Notes: generated by a model from the letters alone, not told the origin. A DNA stretch of 43,678 nucleotides from Planktothrix sp. PCC 11201 (GCF_900009135.1 NZ_LT797688.1:1-43678), one strand, 5' to 3'; counted from the first letter of the stretch, positions 9,701 through 17,763 are shown. A program made the numbers and translations.

Positions 9701-10070
9701 GTCACTCAGTGAAAGACGGATGAAACGTTCCCCCCTGCGAGATGTCGCGGGAATGTTACAATCCTTTGATTTTGCTACCCGTTTTGCCCTGCGAGAAGAA
9801 GTGAATAATGGGATGATTCGCCCGGAGAATTTAGCCCAGATGGAACAGTGGAGCAAATTATGGTCAAACTGGGTCAGTGCAGCTTTCTTAAATAGTTATT
9901 TAGAAACCGCATCCCCAGATCGATTTTTGCCCCAAGGAAAACAAGAACTTAACGTTTTATTAGATTGTTATTTGTTAGAAAGAACCATTCAAGAATTAGG
10001 CTACCATTTAGATTATCGTCCCGAATTATTAGATATTTCTCTCAAGCGATTAGTCTCCAGTCTTCACTAG
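6750..10070 (+). CDS. treS: Trehalose synthase (maltose alpha-glucosyltransferase) fused to a maltokinase-like domain
   Basis: A 1106-residue fusion. Residues about 10-560 are a GH13 TreS domain that interconverts maltose and trehalose. Catalytic motifs are visible: nucleophile Asp in DGMRLDAIPY (about 207), acid/base Glu in FLAEANQWPED (about 249) and the third Asp in FLRNHDEL (about 312). From about residue 600 a maltokinase-like (Pep2/Mak) domain follows, normally making maltose 1-phosphate from ATP. It keeps the nucleotide-binding Lys (FLFKLFRRVEEGIHPELEV) and IDFEGE, but the catalytic loop reads HGNYSLYDVL where the family has HGDxHLGQVL. The Asp-to-Asn and His-to-Ser changes suggest a weak or dead kinase. 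TreY and TreZ are encoded nearby. TreS identity is secure; kinase activity is doubtful. Confidence 0.92.
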   Translation: MQHNKLPNDSLWFKDAIIYEVPVRAFADSNGDGIGDFIGLTEKLDYLQDLGVTALWILPFFPSPLRDDGYDIADYINVNGIYGNLEDFKTFLNAAHERGIRVIVELVINHTSDQHPWFQRARLAPKGSKERDFYVWSDTPEKYPEVRIIFQDFETSNWAWDSVAKSYYWHRFYAHQPDLNYENPEVITAILEVLDFWMEMGVDGMRLDAIPYIFEREGTNCENLPETHQLLKQLRSYLDTNYANRIFLAEANQWPEDAAAYYGEGNECHLNFHFPLMPRLFMALRMEDSFPIIDILNQTPAIPDNCQWALFLRNHDELTLEMVTDEDRDYMYKVYAQDPQARINLGIRRRLAPLLGNDRRQIELMNSLLLSLPGTPVLYYGDEIGMGDNIYIGDRNGVRTPMQWSPDRNAGFSRANPQKLYLPLIFDSEYDYKAVNVESQSSNPNSFLSWMKRIIAMRKRFQAFGRGTFEILHSENRKVLVFTRTYQGEHLLIVANLSRFVQSVNLDLSAFKGMVPVEIFGRTEFPKISDSSYFISLSPHGFYWFMLQFDPKVALLPRPQAQLPTFIVQNNWQEILTQPNLKTRLESILPAYIYRCRWFLSKSRILQSVKIIEAIPIPYKDSQAIIVLLQVEYTEGFPEIYLVPLAYAGDKLAETLKIETPQFILATVQQNTETGILLEVGQNLDFLSLPLKMIINSDRYAGRSGNLIATTTEALKQQDLEQKLDPHLLKEEYDNSFVIYGDRFLFKLFRRVEEGIHPELEVRKFLEQKQQLGYTTPLLGGLEYRRHRGESLTLGVLQGYIPNAINGWNYTLDSLRDYFDRVILQPSQDLEILSTSGSFFDLYQQPIPEDVLLLIGSYLTSAELLGKRTAEFHIVLSSDPHNSNFAPEPFSTFYQRSIYQYSRNLTGQVLLKFRKQLHTLPSELQPLAQHILNNQNYILGRFQSLLNLKITALRTRCHGNYSLYDVLYTGKEFLIIDFEGESYRSLSERRMKRSPLRDVAGMLQSFDFATRFALREEVNNGMIRPENLAQMEQWSKLWSNWVSAAFLNSYLETASPDRFLPQGKQELNVLLDCYLLERTIQELGYHLDYRPELLDISLKRLVSSLH

Positions 10071-10097
10071 GTTATAGGAGGGAATGGGCAAAGCCAA

Positions 10098-10158
10098 AGA
10101 AACCGGGTTTCTAATCAGGGACTGTTGGTAAATAGATATTGATAGAAACCCGGTTTCT
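10098..10158. repeat. Inverted pair of AGAAACCGGGTTTCT elements
   Basis: AGAAACCGGGTTTCT at 10098-10112 and its exact reverse complement AGAAACCCGGTTTCT at 10144-10158, about 30 nt apart. Each copy is itself nearly palindromic. Being downstream of treS, the pair could act as a terminator-like hairpin, but there is no T tract. It looks like a dispersed repeat. Confidence 0.55.
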
Positions 10159-10192
10159 GACTTTTGGGGCGGTTCAGTTGTGGATAATGAGG

Positions 10193-10198
10193 TATAAT
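10193..10198 (+). promoter_or_regulatory. Candidate -10 box for the MazF-type toxin-antitoxin operon
   Basis: A perfect TATAAT 53 nt before the antitoxin ATG at 10251. The matching -35 is weak (GGTTCA at 10171-10176), so regulation by the toxin-antitoxin complex or an activator is possible. Confidence 0.4.
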
Positions 10199-10250
10199 AG
10201 AAGCCAAAGTCAGGCTGAAAATCAACTTTAACAAAAATAATAACTCACCC

Positions 10251-10466
10251 ATGGTAACTACCTATCGTTTAAAAGCTAGTGAACTCGATCAGAGCTTTTT
10301 AGAAAGATTAAAAGCCACTTATGGAGATCAAGAAATAGAAATCAGCGTTTCTAACTTAACAACACAACTAGAAGCGATGGCAAACGATCTATCTATTCAA
10401 GCTGAGATTCAGCAAATAGAACAGGAATTTAAAATAACTGAAATGGATGGTTTAACTGATTTATGA
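10251..10466 (+). CDS. Putative antitoxin of a MazF-type pair
   Basis: A 71-residue protein with an acidic C-terminus, placed immediately before a MazF/PemK-type toxin gene and overlapping it by 4 nt (ATGA), a standard translational coupling. I do not recognise an AbrB or ribbon-helix-helix fold with certainty: the N-terminus (MVTTYRLKASELDQSFLERL) could form a short strand and helix, and the rest is helical and Glu/Gln-rich, as expected for a toxin-wrapping tail. The antitoxin role is inferred from position and size. Confidence 0.7.
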   Translation: MVTTYRLKASELDQSFLERLKATYGDQEIEISVSNLTTQLEAMANDLSIQAEIQQIEQEFKITEMDGLTDL

Positions 10467-10810
10467 CTATTCAAAGAGGCGAGATTTATTTTGTTAATCT
10501 TAACCCTGTTCAGGGCAGAGAACAAGCAGGACAAAGACCTGTGTTAATTTTATCAATTGATTCTATTAACCAACTACCCTTAGTTATTACTGTAATTGTA
10601 GGAACAAAAGGTGAAAATATCACCCGTGACTTTCCCACTAATGTGCGTGTTTCTTCTTCTGAAAGTGGATTGCCCATGGAGACTGTTTTTTTATGTTTTC
10701 AAATCCGTTCTTTGGATAAAAATCGTTTTCCTGATTCTCCAGCAGGACGAATTTCTGAAACTAAAATGGCAGAACTTGAGACATCAATTCGTTATTGTTT
10801 AGGGTTATAG
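10463..10810 (+). CDS. MazF/PemK-family mRNA interferase toxin
   Basis: A 115-residue protein with the family hallmark at its N-terminus: RGEIYFVNLNPVQGREQAGQRPVLILS, split here as RGEIYFVNLNPVQG then REQAGQRPVLILS. Later it has the usual LPMETVFLCFQIRSLDKNRF segment and a C-terminal helix. These proteins are sequence-specific endoribonucleases neutralised by the adjacent antitoxin. The length is normal and no key segment is missing. The target sequence cannot be predicted by eye. Confidence 0.88.
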   Translation: MTIQRGEIYFVNLNPVQGREQAGQRPVLILSIDSINQLPLVITVIVGTKGENITRDFPTNVRVSSSESGLPMETVFLCFQIRSLDKNRFPDSPAGRISETKMAELETSIRYCLGL

Positions 10811-10944
10811 AAATTCACTTAACCATCTTGATACTGTCGTTCTATATTTTCTTACTAAAGATGCGTGCGATCTTTCCTGTATTTTCTACTTGCTTCGTCT
10901 TCAGCCAATATCATATCTGTATTCTTTCCATTACCCATTACCCA

Positions 10945-12120
10945 CTATTGATTGTTTTGAGTGGGTTGATGTTGGGGAAAACGAGGAATTTTAACCTGAC
11001 TCCAATCCACCATAAACGCTAAAATAATTGCTGTCGCCGTTACCATTCCTGCAATCATAGAAGCAGCAATTTTTAACCGACTATAGGGACGTGCTCCTTG
11101 CACTTCTCCCGTGCGAGCATTCACTAAAACTTGATATTTTTGATTTCGATAATCATAGGAACAGAGCCAAACTGGAAGCAAAATTGGTTTAAAAGCAATA
11201 TCTTCATATTCAGTTGAAATATGATCAACTTTTTGTTCATCGCCACCAATATGACAGCACACATCTTGATGAATTTGACCCGCCATAATCTGTTTGGCCT
11301 GTTCAAATCCATCTTTTAAACCTATTTGGGGACGTTGGGCTTCAAATCCCGCTAAATAAGAAGAATTATAGGGTTTCAAAGATTGTTTTAACTCCCAAGG
11401 TTCTAAGCCGTTTAAATAGGCAGTATCCACCGATTTTGTAGCCGCCACTAAAACATCATCAAACCAGCGATTGACCCGCCCCGATGCCCGACACCATCGG
11501 GTATGTCTGACCTCCCGGGTGCGTTCTTCCTCCTGTTGTTTTCCCTCGGAATCTGTGACCGTAACCCTGTAGGTTTCCGTGACATAATAATAGTCTCCCC
11601 GTTCCCCCCGATAGTCACTGGTGGTGTTAGTATCGTAAGTCCAAAAGGGTAAATAAATCCCATGAATTTTTTCCTGTTGTGCCAAATCTTTCAACGCAGA
11701 CGGAGCAAACCAGCGACTTTTAATCCACTTTTGAATTTCATTTCGCGCCTGTTTTCCTGTGATTTGAAAGGGAATAATTCCCTCGGGAATCACCGTAGGA
11801 TTAGCTGCTTGCGGTTGGGTAATTAAAGCGGTATTACAAAACGGACAATTTTTAGCTACCGAGGAGGGTTCAAACAAAATATTCGCCCCACATCCGGTAC
11901 ATTTGACCTCTAAGGCCGTTTCCGATAAGCCCGCAACCGGGGTAGAGTCCCATTGCAAAGAATCGGTATAGGAGCGTTCTTGCACCCCTGTGCCCGTCTC
12001 TGGAATTTCCTCCATCGACCCACAATAACTACATTTGAGTTTTCCCCCCGTCGGGTTAAACTCCATCGGCGCACCACAACTCGGACAGGGAAAATTTTGG
12101 ATTGATGCCGGGGTTTTCAT
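10945..12120 (-). CDS. Double zinc-ribbon membrane protein, partner of the SPFH protein
   Basis: About 391 residues from the ATG at 12120. A longer reading (to 12306) would run deep into the upstream gene and lacks family-like sequence before MKTPASIQNFPCPSCG. It carries two zinc ribbons (CPSCG...CSYCG, and CTGCG...CPFCN), a central domain with WIKSRWFAPSAL and PFWTYD, and one membrane helix near the C-terminus (about 352-372). It starts 8 nt after the SPFH gene stops, so the two are probably co-translated. In Bacillus, YdjG (zinc ribbon/TM) and YdjI (SPFH) form a comparable membrane-stress pair; equating the two is my inference. Biochemical function is unknown. Confidence 0.75.
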   Translation of the reverse strand: MKTPASIQNFPCPSCGAPMEFNPTGGKLKCSYCGSMEEIPETGTGVQERSYTDSLQWDSTPVAGLSETALEVKCTGCGANILFEPSSVAKNCPFCNTALITQPQAANPTVIPEGIIPFQITGKQARNEIQKWIKSRWFAPSALKDLAQQEKIHGIYLPFWTYDTNTTSDYRGERGDYYYVTETYRVTVTDSEGKQQEEERTREVRHTRWCRASGRVNRWFDDVLVAATKSVDTAYLNGLEPWELKQSLKPYNSSYLAGFEAQRPQIGLKDGFEQAKQIMAGQIHQDVCCHIGGDEQKVDHISTEYEDIAFKPILLPVWLCSYDYRNQKYQVLVNARTGEVQGARPYSRLKIAASMIAGMVTATAIILAFMVDWSQVKIPRFPQHQPTQNNQ

Positions 12121-12128
12121 AAACTGTT

Positions 12129-13190
12129 CTATAACGCTGGCGGGGGCGGAGGCGGCAAGATGGGGGCTAATTCTGGAATTTGAGCCGCGGCTGTCCAACC
12201 CGGGAGTCCCGAGTGCCAAACCAGGGTATCGGGTGTTAGTCCCTGCTGGCGCAGTTGGTCTGGGGTCAATGGCCCGACGGGTTGACCATTCTGGGCAATA
12301 AACCATTGAATGATGGGGGGAGGAGGGGCCGAAGCCGGGGAATTAAAGGTGTTATTTAACTTTTGTGCCATGGCCATTCCTACCCCAAATTCTAAACCCA
12401 TGTTACCCGAACCTGGATTTTTCGCCGATTCCTCAATGGCATTGGCGGCTTGATATTGGGCATAGTCTTGAAGATTGCCTAAAATTCCCATCGAAGACCG
12501 TTTATCGATGGCTTCTTCAACGCTCGGAGGAACCGAAACATTTTCAATATATAACCCGGTGAGTTCGACCCCGATTTCTTGCATTTGGGGTTGAATTCCT
12601 TGACGCACTTGTTCGCCAAAATCTGCATAATGGGAAGCAAAATTTAACAGGGGAATTTGAGCTTTTCCTAACCAAGAGGCAAACTCTGTGATGATAATAT
12701 TACGGAGATGATCTTGAACTTCATCGACTTGGAATAACCCATCTGTACTAACTAGGGTTTTTAATAAATTTCCCGGTTCATTAATCCGAATACTGTAGTT
12801 TCCATAGGCACGAATCCGCACGGCTCCAAAGTCTGCATCTCTCATGGGAATGGGGTTAGAGGTTCCCCATTTTAAGTTAGTAAAGGTTTTTGTATTGACA
12901 AAATAAACTTCCGCTTTATAGGGAGAATTAAATCCATAGGGCCAGGCTTTGAGGGTACTTAAAATGGGTAAATTTTTGGTATAAAGTTCGTAGGTTCCGG
13001 GTTGAAAAATATCAGCTATTTGCCCCTCATTCACAAAAATTGCTTGTTGTCCCGGTCGGACAATCAGTTTCGCTCCCTGTTTGATTTCGTTATTATGACG
13101 CTGAAAACGGTAAATTATTGTATCATTCGTAGAGTCAAGCCATTCGATAACGTCAATGAATTGACCTAAAATATTATCAAATAATCCCAT
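12129..13190 (-). CDS. SPFH/Band-7 protein with C-terminal GYF_2 domain (YdjI-like)
   Basis: A 353-residue protein. Residues about 1-270 form an SPFH (stomatin/flotillin-like) domain of the YdjI/virion-core-like type (MGLFDNILGQFIDVIEWLD start, IENVSVPPSVEEAIDKRSSM near the end). Residues about 295-340 (WFIAQNGQPVGPLTPDQLRQ through LVWHSGLPGW) are a GYF_2 (DUF4339) domain, a presumed protein-docking module, and the tail is Pro-rich. A GAGG ribosome-binding site precedes the ATG. It is followed at once by the zinc-ribbon membrane protein, which probably recruits it to the membrane. The likely role is a scaffold in envelope stress; no enzymatic residues are visible. Confidence 0.82.
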   Translation of the reverse strand: MGLFDNILGQFIDVIEWLDSTNDTIIYRFQRHNNEIKQGAKLIVRPGQQAIFVNEGQIADIFQPGTYELYTKNLPILSTLKAWPYGFNSPYKAEVYFVNTKTFTNLKWGTSNPIPMRDADFGAVRIRAYGNYSIRINEPGNLLKTLVSTDGLFQVDEVQDHLRNIIITEFASWLGKAQIPLLNFASHYADFGEQVRQGIQPQMQEIGVELTGLYIENVSVPPSVEEAIDKRSSMGILGNLQDYAQYQAANAIEESAKNPGSGNMGLEFGVGMAMAQKLNNTFNSPASAPPPPIIQWFIAQNGQPVGPLTPDQLRQQGLTPDTLVWHSGLPGWTAAAQIPELAPILPPPPPPAL

Positions 13191-13280
13191 GGATTTACCT
13201 CAATTTTGTCAGTACAAACTGCTGATTATTCTATTATAGCAATCCTATTTGAGTTCCAAGAACTATTACCCATCAGTCAT

Positions 13281-13351
13281 CAGTTGTAGGGGCGGGTTCA
13301 TCAAGATTTAAGTGATTAACAAAGATCTAAAAAAACCCGCCCGTACCAGTT
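13281..13351. repeat. Dispersed 71-bp palindromic repeat, copy 1
   Basis: The element has outer arms GTAGGGGCGGGTT and AACCCGCCCGTAC (one mismatch) around an AT-rich centre containing AAGATCT. A second copy at 28688-28757 differs at three positions. It lies between the 3' end of treY and the 5' end of the SPFH gene on the minus strand and may also terminate treY transcription. Confidence 0.75.
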
Positions 13352-13365
13352 TATTAACCATTCCC

Positions 13366-16170
13366 TTAATTCTCTAAAGATAAACTTCCCAATAAAGCCA
13401 CGGGAAATACTGTTAAAATATCTCCGATATTCAAGGAATGATTGCCTTTAATCCGTTGATTTGTAATTGTCTCTTTCCAATCATTTGTCCAATCTTCCGG
13501 TAATTTAATCGCCGTATCTTTCCAAATATTATTTCCTAAAGGAAACTGTTTGGGTTCAACTAAATTCGTTAAAAATCGGGGGACAATGGTAATTATAATC
13601 GTCTGACCATAGGTGCGACCAAAGGCTAAAATATGTTCTCCATAGTCTCCGGTTATTTCTAAGGGAATGTAAGTCCCCTGTTGATAAACTTCCAGATATT
13701 GTTGACGGATGGCTAACGCTTGAGTTGTTAAAAATAACTTAATCTTTCCATCTTCTGGTGTTTGTTTTAACTCCTCAATTAAAGATAAAATATTTTTCTG
13801 AGAACGGGTTTTAATTTCCTTGAGATATTCCATCCGTTTTTGATAATCAACGGGACGACGATTATCCGGGTCAACTAAACTAAAATCCCAAAGTTCTGTT
13901 CCTTGATAAAAGTCGGGTAAACCCGGGCTCGTGATTTTAATTAAGGTTTGGGAGAGAGAATTAAAGATTCCATAAAAGGCTATTTTTTGTTGAAAAGTTC
14001 TGAACTGTTGTAAAAAATTATTGTCCTGAGAAGGATTTAAAATTTTATCAATAAAAGCTAGATAACCTTCCTCATAAACTGAGTCAGGACGTAACCAAGC
14101 TGTATGAAATTTCGCTTCTCGGACGGCTTTAATCGCAAACTGTTTGACCCGTTCTACAAATTCGGGATATTCAATTTCATCAAAGGGGTAAGAACCGATT
14201 AAATTTTGATACAAGAAATACTCGTCATTTCCATCAGGAATAATCCGTCCATGGGTTTCGGTTTTCTGTTCTCGGTTTAACGCCATCCAAGTTCTAACTT
14301 GTGCTTCCCAATCATCCGGGATTTCAGAAATAACATTTAACCGGGCGCGTAAATCTTCACTGCGTTTTGTATCATGGGTGGAGGTGGTATTCAGGGTGTG
14401 GGGCCAACTTTTTGCCCGTTTTTTATTGAATTGATGCAGGGTATCGGCACTAATTCCAAACTCATTAGGTGCGCCACCCACTTCATTTAAAGAAACAAAA
14501 CGGTTATAAACATAAAATAGGGTATCTTCTACTCCTTTGGCAGTTAATGGCCCAGAAAATTGTTGAAATTTCATCACAAAATGCAACCATAACCGTTTGT
14601 TTTCTTCGCTTAAATAGGGGTCATATTCTAGTAATAGAAACTTCTCAATTAAATTGAGTTCGTTAATCAGTTCAGGATGTTTTCCTTTAGCTTCTTGAAT
14701 CGCAAATTGAACATAATGTCGATCAGCTTCGCTGATTTGTCCTTCATTAATATAGGTTCGATAGACGGGAAAGCGGACTAATACTTCTAAAATAGCGGTT
14801 TGTAATCCATGTAAGGTTAAGTCGCGTCCGTAACGATATTGACCTGCAATTTGCTTAAGTAATTGGGCTAAATTATCGGCATCTCCGGCTAAGTTACGAT
14901 TAGCAATTAAGCGTTTTTTGTTAATTAAGAGTTGTTTAAAGGATACAGCTAAACCCGTTGCATCTCGATAAATTTGGCTAAACCGATCTTCATTTTTGCT
15001 CTGACAAAATAAACTATTAACATAAATTAAAAATTCATAACCGGATGTTCCCTCAATCGGCCAAGGACTTGGTAAGTCTTCTTCAATTTCTAAAATTTTC
15101 TCGACGGTTAGATAAATATTTCCGGCTTTTTCTCGAATAGATTGTAAGTATTGCAGGGGGTTATAGAGTCCATCAATATGATCAATTCTAAGTCCGGTAA
15201 ATTTTCCCGACCTGACTAATTTAAAAATTAGATCATGGGTTTTATTAAATACTTTTTCATCTTCTACCTTGACACTAATTAACTCATTGACGGTAAAGAA
15301 GCGTCGATAGTTTAATTCTTCCGCACCCACTTTCCAATAGGATAATCTAAAAATTTGTTCAGATAATAGTTTATCTAAAAAGTTAAAACTTTCAGTATCT
15401 CCGGTTTCCCCATTCAAATATTGAATATTTTCATCAATAATTTTTTTGATATCGGCGTTTTCTTGATACAATCCCCAGAGTAATCCTTTAGCAAATAAGG
15501 CTTGCGATCGCCGATCTTGACTGGAGGTTTCATTGGGAATATTTTTGAGAACATAAAGCACCCCTAAAAGTTTAATGACATTCGGGTGTCTTCGTCCTAA
15601 TCTTTCTTCTAATTCTTTGAGGCGATGACTGACTAAATAAGTATAGGATTCAATTTTTAAGGGGAATTTTAGGTTATAATAATTTACACATAATTCTTCT
15701 TCATCATAGGAAATTGTTAATTCTCTATTCTCTAAACAATTACCATAAAAATCCCCTAATAAGGGAGCTAAAACACGACTTTTTAAATCGGAATCAGGAT
15801 GTTTCCAATCAATATCAAAAAAATCTAAATAATCGGAATCAGAACCATATTGAAAGATATCGGTTAAATATTTATTCTGACTATCATAGGCCATGTGGTT
15901 AGGAACAATATCCTGTAACCATCCCATCCCCTGATTTTTAATTTTTTCCATTAATTGATCAAAGTCTTCGGGGGTTCCTAGTTCGGGGTTCAGTTGATTT
16001 TGATCAACAATATCATAGCCATGGGTACTTCCAATTCTGGCTTTAAAAATGGGAGACGCATACAGGTCAGAAATTCCCAATTCATGCAAATAATTAATAA
16101 TTGCTTGAGCCTGATTAAATGGGAAATCGCTATTAAACTGAATGCGATAGGTAGCTACAGGAATTCTCAT
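13366..16170 (-). CDS. treY: Maltooligosyl trehalose synthase
   Basis: A 934-residue GH13_26 enzyme that isomerises the reducing-end glucose of maltodextrins to a trehalose linkage; TreZ then releases trehalose. The N-terminus (VATYRIQFNSDFPFNQAQ, then ASPIFKARIGSTHGYDIVD) is diagnostic. The nucleophile Asp lies in FTGLRIDHIDGLYNP (about residue 327), and STHDTKRSEDLRARL near residue 600 is another signature. C-terminal LPDFYQGTELWDFSLVDPDNRRPVDY is typical. Length is normal. Its usual partner treZ lies 8.7 kb away in the same orientation, separated by genes on the other strand. Confidence 0.95.
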   Translation of the reverse strand: MRIPVATYRIQFNSDFPFNQAQAIINYLHELGISDLYASPIFKARIGSTHGYDIVDQNQLNPELGTPEDFDQLMEKIKNQGMGWLQDIVPNHMAYDSQNKYLTDIFQYGSDSDYLDFFDIDWKHPDSDLKSRVLAPLLGDFYGNCLENRELTISYDEEELCVNYYNLKFPLKIESYTYLVSHRLKELEERLGRRHPNVIKLLGVLYVLKNIPNETSSQDRRSQALFAKGLLWGLYQENADIKKIIDENIQYLNGETGDTESFNFLDKLLSEQIFRLSYWKVGAEELNYRRFFTVNELISVKVEDEKVFNKTHDLIFKLVRSGKFTGLRIDHIDGLYNPLQYLQSIREKAGNIYLTVEKILEIEEDLPSPWPIEGTSGYEFLIYVNSLFCQSKNEDRFSQIYRDATGLAVSFKQLLINKKRLIANRNLAGDADNLAQLLKQIAGQYRYGRDLTLHGLQTAILEVLVRFPVYRTYINEGQISEADRHYVQFAIQEAKGKHPELINELNLIEKFLLLEYDPYLSEENKRLWLHFVMKFQQFSGPLTAKGVEDTLFYVYNRFVSLNEVGGAPNEFGISADTLHQFNKKRAKSWPHTLNTTSTHDTKRSEDLRARLNVISEIPDDWEAQVRTWMALNREQKTETHGRIIPDGNDEYFLYQNLIGSYPFDEIEYPEFVERVKQFAIKAVREAKFHTAWLRPDSVYEEGYLAFIDKILNPSQDNNFLQQFRTFQQKIAFYGIFNSLSQTLIKITSPGLPDFYQGTELWDFSLVDPDNRRPVDYQKRMEYLKEIKTRSQKNILSLIEELKQTPEDGKIKLFLTTQALAIRQQYLEVYQQGTYIPLEITGDYGEHILAFGRTYGQTIIITIVPRFLTNLVEPKQFPLGNNIWKDTAIKLPEDWTNDWKETITNQRIKGNHSLNIGDILTVFPVALLGSLSLEN

Positions 16171-16437
16171 AGTGATTTTGAGATAAAATTATAGAGAACA
16201 CTTTGATTTTAGCCTCGATTTTTCATTTTGGTTATCTATCTAAAGATTGAAAATGTTGTTTTAGCTTATAAATTTCAAATATGATTAGATTTTTTCACCC
16301 TTGCCATATTAGGGATAATCTTGGCTTTCTTAATTTTTTGCGCTAGTCAAGCAATATCTACATAGGTATAACTTGCAACTTGCATTAATTAATAAATTAA
16401 GTTACTAATGAAGTTATAGCCAGACAAGTGGAGTCAA
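16171..16437. other. Divergent intergenic region at the treY/island boundary
   Basis: 267 bp between the 5' ends of treY (minus) and the first island gene (plus). AT-rich, with TTAATTAATAAATTAAG at about 16384-16401. No transposase remnant, tRNA or clear boundary repeat is visible. A GGAG site precedes the ATG at 16438. Confidence 0.45.
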
Positions 16438-17670
16438 ATGTCATTAAAATCACAAAGTTGGTCTTCTTTGACGGGAATTCAGCATGAACTAGAAGTATTG
16501 CTAATTTGTGCGAACACCCAGATAAACGCAGAAAGCAGGCAAAGGTTGAAAACTTTACTGCAAGAAACTATAGATTGGGTAGAGTTGGTACAGATGGCGA
16601 ATCAGCATAAGGTGATGCCACTTTTGTACTCAAACCTGAACGCAATTTGTCCAGAACTTGTTCCCAAGCCAATTTTGACAAAGTTACGAATAGAGTTTCA
16701 GTTTAATACTCGCAAAAGCCTTTTATTGAGTGGTGAACTGGTCAGATTGTTGAATTTGTTTGAAACCCAAGGAATCCCACTTCTTCCGTTTAAAGGGCCT
16801 GTATTAGCGGCGACGGCTTATGGTAATTTGCTACTGCGACAGTTCAGCGATTTAGATATTCTAATTCATACTCCAGATATTGAACGGTCAAAAGCCCTGT
16901 TTTTATCTGAGGGATATCAAATGAAAATTGAGCGCGTCGAACTAACACCGGAACAGGAAAAAGTGTTTTTGCAATCGGATCAAATCTATCAATTTGTCCG
17001 CGAAGCTGCTTACCCATTTCTTCACCCCCAGAAAGAAATATTGGTAGAACTTCACTGGGGAATTATGCCCAAGTATTTTTCTTTTCCCATTGATGATCAG
17101 GGGTTATGGGAGAACTTAGATTCTGTTGTGATTGCGGGGAAAACGATACCCAATCTATCGCCAGAAAATGCAGTATTAGCAATTACAGGACACGGAACAA
17201 AAGAGTGTTGGACACAGCTTGCTCGGATCTGCGATTTAGCTGAATATATTCGCTCTCATCCCCAATTAGATTGGGCAAAATTAATCGAGAAAGCGACGGA
17301 AAAAGGCGGTCAACGAATGTTGTTTTTAGGTTTAACCCTTGCTGATCATCTGTTAGGAACAATTATACCCCAGGATATCCTACAAAAAATACAAGCCGAT
17401 CCAGAAGTAGAATCCCTAACTGATCAAGTATACAAACAGCTTTGTTATTCTGTTGATAGTTCGTTTAAAGATGGTTCAACCACCCGCTTTCATCTCAAGG
17501 TGAGAGAACGATTTCAAGATCGGGTACGATACTTTTTGAAGGTTGCAATTACACCAACAACGACCGATTGGTTGGTACTCCCCTTAGCAAAATTTCCCGC
17601 TTTTATTTACTATCTACTGCGACCCCTGCGATTAATAATAGAGCAGGTTGTCAAAAGGGTTAAGAAATAA
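16438..17670 (+). CDS. NTP_transf_5 family nucleotidyltransferase
   Basis: A 410-residue member of the uncharacterised nucleotidyltransferase family PF14907. The signature is intact: LLPFKGPVLAATAYGN followed by LLRQFSDLDILIHTPD, with the presumed metal-binding Asp138 and Asp140. Next come ELHWGI and a helical C-terminal half. The family often occurs beside PqqD- and HprK-like genes, including in some lasso-peptide clusters; its reaction is not established to my knowledge. A GGAG ribosome-binding site precedes the ATG. It opens the island between treY and treZ and is followed by a 254-bp gap with a strong promoter for the next gene, so it may be transcribed separately. Confidence 0.85.
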   Translation: MSLKSQSWSSLTGIQHELEVLLICANTQINAESRQRLKTLLQETIDWVELVQMANQHKVMPLLYSNLNAICPELVPKPILTKLRIEFQFNTRKSLLLSGELVRLLNLFETQGIPLLPFKGPVLAATAYGNLLLRQFSDLDILIHTPDIERSKALFLSEGYQMKIERVELTPEQEKVFLQSDQIYQFVREAAYPFLHPQKEILVELHWGIMPKYFSFPIDDQGLWENLDSVVIAGKTIPNLSPENAVLAITGHGTKECWTQLARICDLAEYIRSHPQLDWAKLIEKATEKGGQRMLFLGLTLADHLLGTIIPQDILQKIQADPEVESLTDQVYKQLCYSVDSSFKDGSTTRFHLKVRERFQDRVRYFLKVAITPTTTDWLVLPLAKFPAFIYYLLRPLRLIIEQVVKRVKK

Positions 17671-17741
17671 CTGAACATTGTTTCAATTTCCTAAAAGTTT
17701 TTTGGGGTGTCATCTACTCCCTTCTTACAATAGAGATTTTG

Positions 17742-17763
17742 ATCCTTTAACTCTTTAAAGGAT
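17742..17763. other. AT-rich hairpin in the gap before the PqqD-like gene
   Basis: ATCCTTTAA, loop CTCT, TTAAAGGAT: a perfect 9-bp stem. It lies 72 nt after the preceding stop codon. A T-rich GGCTTTTTAATT follows only 12 nt later, so termination is possible but weak. Confidence 0.4.

Noticed and set aside
6750-10070. Evidence for a GlgE (maltose 1-phosphate) glycogen pathway
   Set aside because: No glgE gene is in the window and the kinase domain lacks its catalytic Asp.
10098-10158. CRISPR-like repeats
   Set aside because: Only two short copies in inverted orientation, with no array of spacers and no cas genes anywhere in the window.
10795-11022. Hydrophobic small frame after the MazF-type toxin
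   Set aside because: It overlaps the toxin end and the 3' end of the convergent zinc-ribbon gene, has no ribosome-binding site, and its hydrophobicity follows from T-rich DNA.
12121-12306. N-terminal extension of the zinc-ribbon protein up to 12306
   Set aside because: It overlaps the SPFH gene in another frame, is Pro/Gly/Ser-rich without family likeness, and the ATG at 12120 directly precedes the first zinc ribbon.
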